Shown: one piece after another, positions 46,089-54,502 of the stretch | How positions within the stretch are numbered: position 1 is the stretch's first letter | How the letters are laid out: each line of letters starts with the position of its first letter | Source: Bog-756 sp963777665 | Lineage (GTDB): Bacteria > Actinomycetota > Acidimicrobiia > Acidimicrobiales > RAAP-2 | Assembly: GCA_963777665.1 (NCBI GenBank) | Contig: CAVZRJ010000001.1 | Span: 1,426,001 to 1,490,000 of the forward strand | Direction of reading: 5' to 3' | DNA length: 64,000 bases | Made by a program: the position numbers and the translations under genes | Notes under the pieces: model-generated | What the model was told of the DNA's origin: nothing | The model's input: the letters and a program-made list of their open reading frames with translations, nothing else | Databases searched by the model: none

Positions 46089-46559
46089 CTATGGGCGGAC
46101 CGGATCGGCGTCGACGCGTCCGCCCTCTGTCCTCCCGTCGGTGATCACCCGCCGCCCGGTGATGAGCCATTGGCCGTCACGCACCGCGTAGTCGTCCAGG
46201 TAGCGGCCCCAGTGGTCGATCCCGTGCGCCATCAGCACGACGAAGTAGCTCCGGCCCAGAGCGTGCTCGCGATCCTCGAGATCGATCTGGTGGGTGGCCA
46301 CCAGGTGCCGGACGTGGTGTGGCCGCGCAGCCCCGTCCGTCGCACGGTCCCACCGGGACTTGGTCCCGGTGAACAGCGCGGCCATCTGCTCGATTCCCTC
46401 GAACCGCTGGACCTCCCCTTCCATCGAGACGAGCTCGAGCACGGCATCCGCTGCAAACACGGTGAGCATCTGGTCGAAGCGGCCCGAATCGCCGTTGGCG
46501 TTGTACCTGGCCACGAGATCACGAATGCTCTCCCGGGACATGAGCTCCCACAGCTCCAC
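46089..46559 (-). CDS. SnoaL-like (NTF2-fold) protein
   Basis: A 156-residue NTF2-fold protein with ESIRDLVARYNANGDSGRFD near the start and PHHVRHLVATHQIDL and RYLDDYAVRDGQWLI later, the pattern of SnoaL_4-type proteins. It is a second copy of the fold present at 31886 but not closely similar. Enzymatic role unknown. GTG 46559 is preceded by GGAGGTGACC, a very good ribosome site; ATG 46541 is an alternative. Confidence 0.78.
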   Translation of the reverse strand: MELWELMSRESIRDLVARYNANGDSGRFDQMLTVFAADAVLELVSMEGEVQRFEGIEQMAALFTGTKSRWDRATDGAARPHHVRHLVATHQIDLEDREHALGRSYFVVLMAHGIDHWGRYLDDYAVRDGQWLITGRRVITDGRTEGGRVDADPVRP

Positions 46560-46691
46560 CGGTCACCTCCACTTCGGCCTGGACCAACGAGCCGACGGTA
46601 CCCGGTAGGTCCGGTCGGGCGCTGAAGAGCGTCGCCTCGACCCGTCCGACAGCGGCCCACCGATCCGAGACCGTGGACCGGGCTGTCGCGA

Positions 46692-47348
46692 TCAGCCCCC
46701 GTATAGCCGGTCTGCGGCCACCCAATCGGTCGCGATCGCCCGTTGCGCGGCCGCCAGCGAGATCCGACCCGAGCAGACCATGTGGTTGAGTCGATCCTCG
46801 AGGAGGTCCTTGCCGTTCGCGGTCGAGGTCGCACCGGCCAGGTCGTTGGGCTCGACCCACAGGTTGGCCGGATCGTCGGGGTCGCCGCCGAGCTCGAGCG
46901 GGACCAGGTGGTCGTACTCCGCGGTGCGGAACGATCCGGAGTAGCCGTAGGCCGCCGTCGAGGCGACTTTCTCCGCTTCCGTGATTCCCTCGGGAGGCCG
47001 GATGGAAGAGGCGTACCCGCTCCGGCAGATGGTCGACCCGATGTCTGCCTGGGTCACCTGCGGACTGACCGCACCCGGGGTGCAGTTCGGGTCGGGGAGG
47101 GGGTCCCGCCCGGTGTAGGTGTACCGGCAGGAATCGGGCGGGCGCTGGGATTGGACGGTGTAGACGGCCATCGGTCCGGGTCCGACCTCGAGCGCGGGCG
47201 CCTGTCCCGACGGAGCCGTCGTCGCCGTCGGTCCCGGCGTGGTCGGTGCCTCGCTGGATCTGCCCGGGGATCCCGGGGAGGTAACGAACAGGGTGCCGCA
47301 CGCGCAGAGGCCGACCACCAGACCGGCCAGCGTCGGGAAGACCGTCAT
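46692..47348 (-). CDS. Secreted HNH-nuclease-like protein
   Basis: A 218-residue exported protein. A hydrophobic leader (FPTLAGLVVGLCACGTLF) precedes a Thr/Pro-rich linker. The C-terminal half holds EYDHLVPLELGGDPDDPANL, then WVEPND, a clear HNH signature with the DH pair, the following His-equivalent region and the Asn. Exported HNH proteins in Actinomycetota are thought to act as extracellular nucleases or have other roles; none is proven here. ATG 47348. Divergent from the HMCES-type gene. Confidence 0.7.
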   Translation of the reverse strand: MTVFPTLAGLVVGLCACGTLFVTSPGSPGRSSEAPTTPGPTATTAPSGQAPALEVGPGPMAVYTVQSQRPPDSCRYTYTGRDPLPDPNCTPGAVSPQVTQADIGSTICRSGYASSIRPPEGITEAEKVASTAAYGYSGSFRTAEYDHLVPLELGGDPDDPANLWVEPNDLAGATSTANGKDLLEDRLNHMVCSGRISLAAAQRAIATDWVAADRLYGG

Positions 47349-47533
47349 CCGCACGGCCGGATCCTCACAGACGGCTGCGACGGTCCCGTGGAGACGGACG
47401 GCGACGGTGCGCCCGGGAGGCCGGAGTCCCCGAACGTAGCTGCCCGGCGATGTTCGCGGTCTCGCGTCCCTCCGTCCACGGCTAGTGAGTCGGGGCAGCG
47501 TGGGCGACCGGAGTCGCCGCGATCGCGGCACCC

Positions 47534-47539
47534 TAAGCT
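47534..47539 (+). promoter_or_regulatory. -10 box TAAGCT, leaderless HMCES-type gene
   Basis: TAAGCT is 6 nt upstream of the GTG at 47546. Confidence 0.55.
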
Positions 47540-47545
47540 GGCGTT

Positions 47546-48241
47546 GTGTGCGGAAGGATCGCCCTCTACGACGAACCGGACCATCTGGCCAGGCTGGTCG
47601 GCGCCGGCGTCGATCCCGATCTCCTGGCCGACTGGCGCCACAGTTGGAACGTCGGGCCGACCGACCCCATCCTCGGCGTGTCGCTGCGAGAGGGGCGGCG
47701 CGTCCTCAGCTCGTACCGCTGGGGCCTCGTACCCCGCGGGGCGAAGGACCCGGCGACGGTGCGGGGGACGTTCAACGCCCGCGCCGAGACGCTGGCCGTC
47801 AAGCCGACCTTCCGCTCGGCCTTTCGACGTTCGCGCATCCTGGTGCCCGTGGACACGTTCTACGAGTGGCAGGTGGTCGGACCCAAGGTCAAGCAGCCGC
47901 ATGCGTTCTCCCGCGCAGACGGCGGGCCGCTGGTACTCGCGGGACTCCGTGAGACGTGGAGCGGTCCGGACGGGAGCCGGCTACGCACAGCCACCATCAT
48001 CACGACCGAGGCAGGACCGGACATGCCGATCCACGACCGTCAACCGGTGGTGCTCGAGCCAGACGTCTGGGACCACTGGCTCGATCCCGAGGTGACCGAC
48101 CGCGACGAGTTGGAGCCGCTGCTGGTACCGACGGTGGCGGGCACGCTCGTACACCATCCGGTCAGCCAGGCCGTCGGGAACATCCGCAACAACAGTCCGG
48201 CACTGGTCGAGGCCATCGCCCTGGGAGGCGGGCCGGAATAG
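47546..48241 (+). CDS. SOS response-associated protein, HMCES/YedK family
   Basis: A 231-residue protein of the SRAP family, which forms a thiazolidine crosslink with abasic sites in single-stranded DNA and so shields them. The catalytic Cys2 follows the start codon (MCGRIALY). The other conserved parts are FNARAET (Asn and Arg), PVDTFYEWQ (Glu), and MPIHDRQPVVL (His). Normal length. The GTG start at 47546 is fixed by Cys2 and by a -10 box 6 nt upstream. Together with the AddAB-like pair and Tag it is the third DNA repair function in the window. Confidence 0.92.
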   Translation: MCGRIALYDEPDHLARLVGAGVDPDLLADWRHSWNVGPTDPILGVSLREGRRVLSSYRWGLVPRGAKDPATVRGTFNARAETLAVKPTFRSAFRRSRILVPVDTFYEWQVVGPKVKQPHAFSRADGGPLVLAGLRETWSGPDGSRLRTATIITTEAGPDMPIHDRQPVVLEPDVWDHWLDPEVTDRDELEPLLVPTVAGTLVHHPVSQAVGNIRNNSPALVEAIALGGGPE

Positions 48242-48385
48242 CCCCGCGTGGAGGTCGCATCGGTGCCCGGGCGCACCTGTCGCGAAACGGTCACCGAGGC
48301 GTTTGCGGTGCTCACTGCGGCATTTGCCCCACGAGAACCGTCACACTGGATCGCCCGCCGCTCGCGACCTAGCCTCACTCGGGTG

Positions 48386-48562
48386 ATGGGGTGGTTTCTT
48401 GTCGGGACCCTGGGGGTCGTCTCGGTCTGCCTCCTGCTCGCCTGGCTCGCCTGGCTGACCGGCGGCCTCTCGTACCTCGTCAGGGTGATCGCCGACTGGA
48501 CGCAACAGATCGCCCGCACCAGCAATCCCCCGCCTGCCGAGCAGGGACCGGAGTCCTCCTGA
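48386..48562 (+). CDS. Small single-span membrane protein
   Basis: A possible 58-residue protein: MGWFLVGTLGVVSVCLLLAW and the following LAWLTGGLSYL form one or two membrane segments, followed by a polar tail with prolines (SNPPPAEQ). The frame is open further upstream, but that part is basic and low complexity. TAGCCT lies 10 nt before the ATG. It stops 3 nt from the convergent MmcQ-like gene. I do not recognise it, and its reality rests on the hydrophobic pattern and spacing. Confidence 0.4.
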   Translation: MGWFLVGTLGVVSVCLLLAWLAWLTGGLSYLVRVIADWTQQIARTSNPPPAEQGPESS

Positions 48563-48565
48563 CCG

Positions 48566-48934
48566 TCACGAGCGCTGGTCGAGCTGCGCCAGCAACCGAT
48601 TCGACGCGACCGTGCGGTACGCCGCTTCGCACAGCATTGCCACCTCGGCCCAGTCCACACGACCATCGAGCCGCACCCCCAACCAGCCTCGCGACCCGAC
48701 GTAGGGCGGGCGGAAGAAGCGCTCCGGACCCGCGGCGATGCACCCCTCCTGCGCACCGGCGGGTGCCGCGCACCAGAGATGGGGGAACCGGTGCTCGTGA
48801 TGGCCGTCGGGCCAGAGCATCACGAACTGCCTCCCGGCGAAGAAGGCGGGAGCTCCGTGGCTCATCTTCTCGGTCGCGCCCGGAAGGGTCATGCAGACCG
48901 CCCGGACCCGCTCCTCGACTCCTCGACCGGCCAT
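48566..48934 (-). CDS. MmcQ/YjbR family protein
   Basis: A 122-residue protein of the MmcQ/YjbR fold. VCMTLPGATEKMSHGAPAFF is the typical start, and PPYVGSRGWLGVRLDG is the conserved second block, with a final basic helix (YRTVASNRLLAQL). It is called DNA-binding by fold, but its function is unproven. ATG 48934 is chosen because TACGAT lies 7 nt upstream; the frame runs 14 codons further. Confidence 0.8.
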   Translation of the reverse strand: MAGRGVEERVRAVCMTLPGATEKMSHGAPAFFAGRQFVMLWPDGHHEHRFPHLWCAAPAGAQEGCIAAGPERFFRPPYVGSRGWLGVRLDGRVDWAEVAMLCEAAYRTVASNRLLAQLDQRS

Positions 48935-48941
48935 GCGGCCG

Positions 48942-48947
48942 ATCGTA
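48942..48947 (-). promoter_or_regulatory. -10 box TACGAT, leaderless MmcQ-like gene
   Basis: Minus-strand TACGAT is 7 nt upstream of the ATG at 48934. Confidence 0.5.
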
Positions 48948-49041
48948 CGCGCACCTGTAGCGGTCGCAGGAGTCACACGGCCGTCGCCGCTGCCCGCCCT
49001 TGCCGTTCAAGGTCCGGTGGCTGTCGGACGATGAACGGGAC

Positions 49042-49350
49042 ATGGCCGTGCCACCCAGGGAGTCGAACCCGAGCCCTACAGCCCCACTGCGCCTGACGAC
49101 CATCCATGGGGTCCCCGACTATGCGCTGCTTGCCGAGGACCAACTGATCGCCGAGCGTGACCGGTTGCGCATCCAGTCCGACGAGCTCACGATGCATCGT
49201 GCAGCCTCCCCCGGGGTGAGTCAGCGCCTGGTGACCATCGAGGAGGAGATCGAACGGATCTCCGATGAGCTGCTGCAACGAGCCCGATCGAGACATCCGT
49301 CCGGACGGAGCGTCGGTGCCCGACCGGACCGTGACACCCCCGCAGGCTGA
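49042..49350 (+). CDS. Small coiled-coil protein of unknown function
   Basis: A 102-residue polar protein. The first 40 residues look disordered; residues about 35-85 form two charged amphipathic helices (LLAEDQLIAERDRLRIQSDE, then RLVTIEEEIERISDELLQRA) that could make a helical hairpin. The tail is basic. It resembles short DUF2630-like proteins in general layout only. The start is uncertain (ATG 49042). It precedes the DinB-like gene by 24 nt. Confidence 0.45.
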   Translation: MAVPPRESNPSPTAPLRLTTIHGVPDYALLAEDQLIAERDRLRIQSDELTMHRAASPGVSQRLVTIEEEIERISDELLQRARSRHPSGRSVGARPDRDTPAG

Positions 49351-49362
49351 CCAGGCCGGTCC

Positions 49363-49368
49363 TATGCT
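49363..49368 (+). promoter_or_regulatory. -10 box TATGCT, leaderless DinB-like gene
   Basis: TATGCT is 6 nt upstream of the GTG at 49375. Confidence 0.55.
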
Positions 49369-49374
49369 CGGGCG

Positions 49375-49881
49375 GTGACCGACATCGACCTCGGCGGACA
49401 GCTTGGCGAGCGCGAGATGCTCACCAGGTTCCTCGACTGGTACCGGGCGGTCGTGGAACGCAAGCTGGAGGGACTGCCGCCCGCGGACGCAACCCGCAAG
49501 CTCACGGGTAGTGGGCTGTCCGCGCTCGGAGTGCTCAAACATCTCGGGTGGGTCGAGTGCTGGTGGTTCCGCGAGACCTTCGCCGGCGAGGACGTGGACA
49601 GCCATCGCGCCGGCGACAGGGGCGACAACTCGCACCAGTTCCGCATCGAGCCGACCGACACGGTGGAGTCGGTGCTGGAGTTCTACCGAGCGCAGGTCGC
49701 ACGGTGCCGGACCATCGTCGCGGAGGCCTCCTCGCTCGACGCCCTGAGCCGGCGGCCGGACGACCCCCGGGGAGCGGTGAGCCTCCGGTGGATCCTGGTC
49801 CACATGATCGAGGAGACCTCCCGCCACGCAGGCCACCTCGATCTCATGCGCGAGGAACTCGACGGGCAGACCGGGGACTGA
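49375..49881 (+). CDS. DinB / DUF664 family four-helix protein
   Basis: A 168-residue four-helix bundle protein of the DinB/DUF664 type. The His of KHLGWVECWWF and the His pair in HMIEETSRHAGHLDLMR are the three metal-binding histidines expected in this superfamily, which includes mycothiol-dependent enzymes. SLDALSRRP and GAVSLRWILVHMIEE match the Actinomycetota form. Function unknown. GTG 49375 is fixed by the -10 box 6 nt upstream. The Nmad3-like gene starts 18 nt downstream and is probably co-transcribed. Confidence 0.82.
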   Translation: MTDIDLGGQLGEREMLTRFLDWYRAVVERKLEGLPPADATRKLTGSGLSALGVLKHLGWVECWWFRETFAGEDVDSHRAGDRGDNSHQFRIEPTDTVESVLEFYRAQVARCRTIVAEASSLDALSRRPDDPRGAVSLRWILVHMIEETSRHAGHLDLMREELDGQTGD

Positions 49882-49899
49882 CCCCGGGCAGCATGCGCA

Positions 49900-50754
49900 G
49901 TGAAGCTCATCCTGAGCCGCAAGGGGTTCGACAGTGTTGCCGGTGGAGGGCCGAGCCCGATCCTGTCGGACGGCCGCATGCTGTCGCTCCCCATACCGGA
50001 ACCAACCACGAGGAGCGGGGCGGCACGGTACGGGGACATCGTGGACCTCGACGGCACCGACTACCTCCGGATCCTGCACGCCCTCGGCTATGCCGGGTAC
50101 GACGGCCGGTCGACCTGCCATCTCGACCCTGACCTCGTCCCGACGGTCCGCCCACGGGGTGACGGATGGCGGGGGATGCTCGGCCAGGCCGACGCCGCGG
50201 CGTCCCACCTCTCGAACCAGGGCGTCGGCAAGGGCGACCTCTTCCTGTTCTGGGGCCTCTACGCCCCGGTCGACCCTCGGGAGCGCTTCACGCGGCAGCC
50301 GCGACAGCACACCCTGTTCGGCTACCTCGAGGTGGACCGGGTCGTCGACGTCGGGGCCGGAGGAACGCTCCCCGAGGCCCCGTACCATCCCCACCTGACC
50401 CGTTCGTACGGGAACCGGAGGAACCTGATCTTCGTCGCACCGGCGCGGTTGAGCCACGACCCGCGACGTCCCGGTTGGGGGGTCTTCCACTGGTCACCCC
50501 GGCTCGTCCTCTCCGACCCGGGATCGAAGACCCTGACCTCGTGGCGCCTGCCGGCATGCTTCCACCCCTCGAGCGGGACGACGCTCAGCTACCACGGCAG
50601 ACGGGAGGGATGGACGGGACCGGACGGCGACGGCCTCGTGTCGGTCGTGCGGAGGGGTCAGGGGCAGGAGTTCGTGTGCGAAGCGTCCGCCGACATCCTC
50701 GACTGGTCCCTGGGTCTCATCACGGAGACCCCGATCTGGGCGCCCACCAGCTGA
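49900..50754 (+). CDS. Nmad3-like protein (putative modified-base domain)
   Basis: A 284-residue protein. The start MKLILSRKGFDSVAGGGPSP, then ILSDGRMLSLPIPEP, and the later CHLDPDL, GMLGQADAAASHL and GVGKGDLFLFWGLY resemble the 'nucleotide modification associated domain 3' proteins, which comparative work has linked to DNA base modification systems in phages and bacteria. The chemistry is not known. No modification enzyme or nuclease is next to it here, so the link is by family only. GTG start at 49900. Possibly co-transcribed with the DinB-like gene. Confidence 0.65.
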   Translation: MKLILSRKGFDSVAGGGPSPILSDGRMLSLPIPEPTTRSGAARYGDIVDLDGTDYLRILHALGYAGYDGRSTCHLDPDLVPTVRPRGDGWRGMLGQADAAASHLSNQGVGKGDLFLFWGLYAPVDPRERFTRQPRQHTLFGYLEVDRVVDVGAGGTLPEAPYHPHLTRSYGNRRNLIFVAPARLSHDPRRPGWGVFHWSPRLVLSDPGSKTLTSWRLPACFHPSSGTTLSYHGRREGWTGPDGDGLVSVVRRGQGQEFVCEASADILDWSLGLITETPIWAPTS

Positions 50755-50834
50755 GACCCCGCCCCGTCCCCTGCAAACAGCGAGGCGACGTGGGATACCG
50801 TGTGGATCGACCGAGCGGCCCAAGGAGCAGTGCC

Positions 50835-52055
50835 ATGGCGAAGGTGCTTTGCGTTCTCTACGACGACCCGGTCGACGGGTATCCGGCCTCCTATCCCCGC
50901 GACGGCATCCCGCAGGTGACCGCCTATCCCGGCGGTCAATCAGCGCCCACGCCGGCCGCCTTGGACTTCACCCCGGGCCAGCTGCTCGGCAGCGTGTCGG
51001 GGGAGCTCGGGCTCCGAGCGTTCCTCGAAGCCGCAGGGCACACGCTGGTGGTCACCTCCGACAAGGACGGACCGGGCTCGGTGTTCGAGCGGGAGCTGCC
51101 CGACGCCGACGTGGTGATCTCCCAGCCGTTCTGGCCGGCCTACCTCACGTCGCAACGCCTCGACATGGCCCAGCAGCTGAAGCTCGCGATCACCGCCGGC
51201 ATCGGATCCGACCACGTCGACCTCGAGGCGGCGATCCGGCGCGGCGTCACCGTCGCCGAAGTCACCTACTCGAACTCGATCAGCGTGTCCGAGCACGTCG
51301 TGATGATGATCCTCGCGCTGGTCCGCAACTACATCCCGTCCTACGGATGGGTCGTGCGGGGGGGCTGGAACATCGCCGACTGCGTCGAGCGCTCCTACGA
51401 CCTCGAGGGGATGGACGTCGGTACCGTCGCGGCAGGCCGGATCGGCACGGCCGTCTTGCGCCGACTCAAGCCGTTCGACGTGAAGCTGCACTACACCGAC
51501 CGGCACCGGTTGCCGCGGGCAGTGGAAGAGGAGCTGGGCCTCACCTATCACGCGAGCACTGCCGAAATGGTGCCGCACTGCGATGTGGTCACGATCAACG
51601 CACCTCTGACCCCGGAGACAGAAGGCCTCTTCGACGACGCGCTGCTCGCGACCATGCGCCGGGGGGCCTACATCGTCAACACGGCACGCGGGAAGATCTG
51701 CGACCGTGACGCAATCGTCCGGGCGCTCGAGAGCGGTCAGCTTGCCGGGTATGCCGGTGACGTGTGGTTTCCTCAGCCCCCTCCCCAGGACCATTCGTGG
51801 CGGACGATGCCCCACCACGGGATGACCCCGCACATCTCGGGAACCTCCCTGTCGGCACAGGCCCGGTATGCCGCCGGGACGAGGGAGATCCTCGAGTGCC
51901 ACTTCGCGGGATGGCCGATCAGGGACGAGTACCTCATCGTGGACGGCGGTCGACTCGCCGGTACGGGGGCGCATTCGTACACGGCCGGCGACACGACAGG
52001 CGGCTCGGAGGACGCTGCGAAATTCGAGCGGACCGCCGTACCGCGGGACCGGTGA
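50835..52055 (+). CDS. fdh: NAD-dependent formate dehydrogenase
   Basis: A 406-residue D-2-hydroxyacid dehydrogenase-fold enzyme with the marks of the metal-free formate dehydrogenase of methylotrophs: YPGGQ near residue 35, ITAGIGSDHVDL, SNSISVSEHVVMMI (substrate Asn), GTVAAGRIG for the dinucleotide, YTDRHR (the Asp that favours NAD), VNTARGK (active-site Arg), TPHISG (active-site His) and a C-terminus ending GTGAHSYTAGD, then GGSEDAAKF. It oxidises formate to CO2 and makes NADH. ATG 50835 with CAAGGAG upstream; TACCGT (50796-50801) is a possible -10 box. No other C1 gene is in the window. Confidence 0.9.
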   Translation: MAKVLCVLYDDPVDGYPASYPRDGIPQVTAYPGGQSAPTPAALDFTPGQLLGSVSGELGLRAFLEAAGHTLVVTSDKDGPGSVFERELPDADVVISQPFWPAYLTSQRLDMAQQLKLAITAGIGSDHVDLEAAIRRGVTVAEVTYSNSISVSEHVVMMILALVRNYIPSYGWVVRGGWNIADCVERSYDLEGMDVGTVAAGRIGTAVLRRLKPFDVKLHYTDRHRLPRAVEEELGLTYHASTAEMVPHCDVVTINAPLTPETEGLFDDALLATMRRGAYIVNTARGKICDRDAIVRALESGQLAGYAGDVWFPQPPPQDHSWRTMPHHGMTPHISGTSLSAQARYAAGTREILECHFAGWPIRDEYLIVDGGRLAGTGAHSYTAGDTTGGSEDAAKFERTAVPRDR

Positions 52056-52182
52056 GCTGCCTCCCGTTCGTCGTTTGAGCACCTCGGGCGGCGATTCCGG
52101 CGAGCCGAGCGGGCTCGGGAAGGCTCTGATATGGTGCCCGACGATCGGACGGGACTCCGCCCGGCGGACACGAGGAGGGGCC

Positions 52183-53392
52183 ATGGCCGACCACCCGACA
52201 CCTTCGTCTCCCGTGACGCGGCGGCGCGCCGCTGCGCTGGCCGGCGCGGTACTCGTGGCGGGCCTTCTGGCCGCGCCCACGGTGGCCGCCGCCTCCCCGG
52301 GCCCGTCCCACGCCCTCAGGGCGGCGCAGCTGCGCGTCCTGCCCGATCCCCAACTGAGCCCGGCAGCGACGCCGCCGCCGGCTCCGGCCGTCGCACAACT
52401 CAAGACCTATACCTCGACGGTCAAAGGGCTCGGCAAGACGTACACCTACAAGATGGTCGGCACCAACCCGGAGGTGCACTCCGCACTGGGGAACTCGACG
52501 ACCGTCACCGCGCTGGTCGTCCCGCTAATCGTCAAGTACTCAAGCAGCCTCCTCTGGAACCCTGACCGCCATCGACTCGTGCGATCCAGGAGCCACCCCA
52601 CTGGCCCGCACCCAGAAGTCGCCGATGTTCGTCAATCGCGCCTGGACCTTCGGGGGGACCTCCGTGGGGACCGGCCAGTACATCGACGCCTTCGAGCGGG
52701 CCGCGTTCTGGCACTACACCAAGACCGGCGGGACCAATCCCACCTACGGGTTGCAACTCGCGCTCAAGACCCTCCCGGCCAAGACCGTGACCGTGCCGGG
52801 TGCGGATGCCTACTACTACTCGTTGGCCGGGACCCCGTGTGGGAACGGCAAGCTCGCCGACGTGAACATCAACTGGTTGTCCTCGTATCTCCGCACGACG
52901 CTCATGCCATCCCTGGTGTCTGCCGGTGTCGGCCCGACGACCTTCCCGATCTTCCTGGTCCACAACGTCGCGATGTTCCAGAACAACGTTCCCGCTGACT
53001 GCTGCGTGCTCGGGTACCACGACGCCCTCCCCACGGCGTCGGGCATCGACACCTACGCGATTGCGGACTACGAGAACTCGGGAGGGTTCACCACCACGCA
53101 CGACGTGCAAGTCCTGGCCCACGAAGTGGGCGAGTGGGCAAACGACCCGCTCGGCACCAACCCCACGCCCGCCTGGGGCCACATCGGCCAGGTGACCGGT
53201 TGCCAGTCCAACCTCGAGGTGGGGGACCCGCTCTCGGGCTCCGCCATTCCCGTGGCCTCCGGCGGGTTCACCTACCATCCACAGGAGCTGGCCTTCTTCT
53301 CCTGGTTCTACCGGCAGACACCGAGCCTCGGGGTCAACGGCTGGTACTCGAACAACGGGACCTTGAAGACGGTGCAGGTGGCCTGTACCTGA
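52183..53392 (+). pseudogene. Secreted zincin-like protein with HEVGE motif, single-base frameshift
   Basis: From the ATG at 52183 (GAGGAGGGG upstream) the frame encodes a signal peptide (AALAGAVLVAGLLAAPTVAA) and KTYTSTVKGLGKTYTYKMVG. The frame ends at about 52541-52556: VVPLIVKYSSS continues one base later as GTLTAIDSCDPG, then PMFVNRAWTFGG, GQYIDAFERAAFWHY and VLAHEVGEWANDP. HEVGE is a zinc-protease-like motif, and a third ligand could be in EVGDPLSG. The length of 1210 nt fits one extra base. Two more cysteine pairs suggest export. TATGGT (52130-52135) may be its -10 box. Likely an exported protein found widely in soil bacteria, function unknown. Confidence 0.65.
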
Positions 53393-53449
53393 ACGGGTCG
53401 GGAGCAGGGCCGCCCGATCGGCGGCTGCACGGGCACCGACGAGCGCCCG

Positions 53450-53455
53450 TAGGCT
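53450..53455 (+). promoter_or_regulatory. -10 box TAGGCT, leaderless small gene
   Basis: TAGGCT is 6 nt upstream of the GTG at 53462. Confidence 0.55.
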
Positions 53456-53461
53456 GTCGGC

Positions 53462-53764
53462 GTGGAGACACCGACCGCCTGCACGCTGGACGCCGACTCG
53501 GCCCGCGCCCGCATCGAGGAGTGGCAGGCCGTCGGGGTCCGCGCGGTGGGCCACGCTCGGCGGGCCGGACCCGGACGCCTCGAGCTCACGCTCCTGCCGG
53601 ACGCCGACGTCGGGTCCATCCTCCGGCTCGCACAGGAAGAAGTGGCCTGCTGTGCGTTCTTTCGCTTCTCCTTCACGGTCGATCCGGAGTCGGTGACGGT
53701 GGCGATCAGCGTCCCGGACGAGGCCTCATCGATCTTGGATCAGTTCGCGTCGGTGCTCTCCTGA
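53462..53764 (+). CDS. Small protein with 'EEVACCAFF' cysteine pair
   Basis: A 100-residue protein. The second half, LRLAQEEVACCAFFRFSFTV, resembles a domain with an 'E(E/Q)ECCPFF(.)F.L' block that I associate with small stand-alone proteins and C-terminal extensions of some MerR regulators in Actinomycetota. The paired cysteines could bind a metal or be redox-active. The role is unknown. GTG 53462 is fixed by TAGGCT 6 nt upstream. It converges with the GNAT gene. Confidence 0.6.
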   Translation: METPTACTLDADSARARIEEWQAVGVRAVGHARRAGPGRLELTLLPDADVGSILRLAQEEVACCAFFRFSFTVDPESVTVAISVPDEASSILDQFASVLS

Positions 53765-53786
53765 TCCGATCGCAGGGTGGTCCCGC

Positions 53787-54377
53787 TCAGCGCGGGTCGC
53801 GACGCATGAACCAGTTGCGCACGGAGAGGATGCTCGCCTCTTCGGCTACCTCGAACCCGAGGCCGATGTAGAAGCGGACGTTCTCCGGCTTGTCGGTCTC
53901 CAGCCACGCCAGCCGTCCGTGCTGGTCGAACTCCCCACAGAGCAGTCGCATCGCGGAACGCCCGAGGCCCCTCCCCTGGAACTCCGGCTCGACGCTGACC
54001 GGCCCGACGTGCCAATGCGGCTCGACGAGGTCGTGTGCGGCCAGGATCGAGCCGAGGTGCAGGAACCTGTGGGCGTCGGTCGTCTCCTGAGCCGGTGCGT
54101 CCAGGGCCCTGATCTCGGGCGGGAGCAGCGATCCGATGCAGTTGCCGGGATGCTCGGTCGCGGCCACCCCGAGGACGGTCCCCCCGAGCCGGACCCCGGC
54201 AACCCGCGCCCCGGCGAGCATCCCGAGGAACGTACTGTGGAACATCTCGAAGCGGACGAGCGGATCGTCGGAGACCGCCATGGAGGTCGGACTGTCCCGC
54301 AGCGCCCGGGCGGCCACCCTCGCAGCCTGCGCAGTCTGATCGGTTCCCTTCAGCCATGCCGTCTCGAGCTCGGTCAC
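53787..54377 (-). CDS. GNAT-family N-acetyltransferase
   Basis: A 196-residue GNAT enzyme. HVGPVSVEPEFQGRGLGRSA carries the Q/RxxGxG acetyl-CoA loop, and LAWLETDKPENVRFYIGLGF is the conserved C-terminal strand-helix with the Asn and Tyr of the family. An N-terminal segment (VRFEMFHSTFLGML) may form the substrate site. Acceptor unknown. GTG 54377; a TAGAAC element lies 6 nt upstream, a weak -10 match. Confidence 0.85.
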   Translation of the reverse strand: MTELETAWLKGTDQTAQAARVAARALRDSPTSMAVSDDPLVRFEMFHSTFLGMLAGARVAGVRLGGTVLGVAATEHPGNCIGSLLPPEIRALDAPAQETTDAHRFLHLGSILAAHDLVEPHWHVGPVSVEPEFQGRGLGRSAMRLLCGEFDQHGRLAWLETDKPENVRFYIGLGFEVAEEASILSVRNWFMRRDPR

Positions 54378-54489
54378 GTCGCGGTTCTACCAGATCCCTC
54401 GTCATCGATACGACGTGCGGCCGAGCGGTGCCCCCCACGGGCTCCGCCCGGCAGCCGGGCGCGCGCTCCATGCGGGTGGTGGGCGACGC

Positions 54490-54495
54490 TACCGT
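54490..54495 (+). promoter_or_regulatory. -10 box TACCGT, leaderless lipoprotein gene
   Basis: TACCGT is 7 nt upstream of the GTG at 54503, which favours this start over the in-frame ATG at 54470. Confidence 0.45.
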
Positions 54496-54502
54496 TCTCG
54501 GG

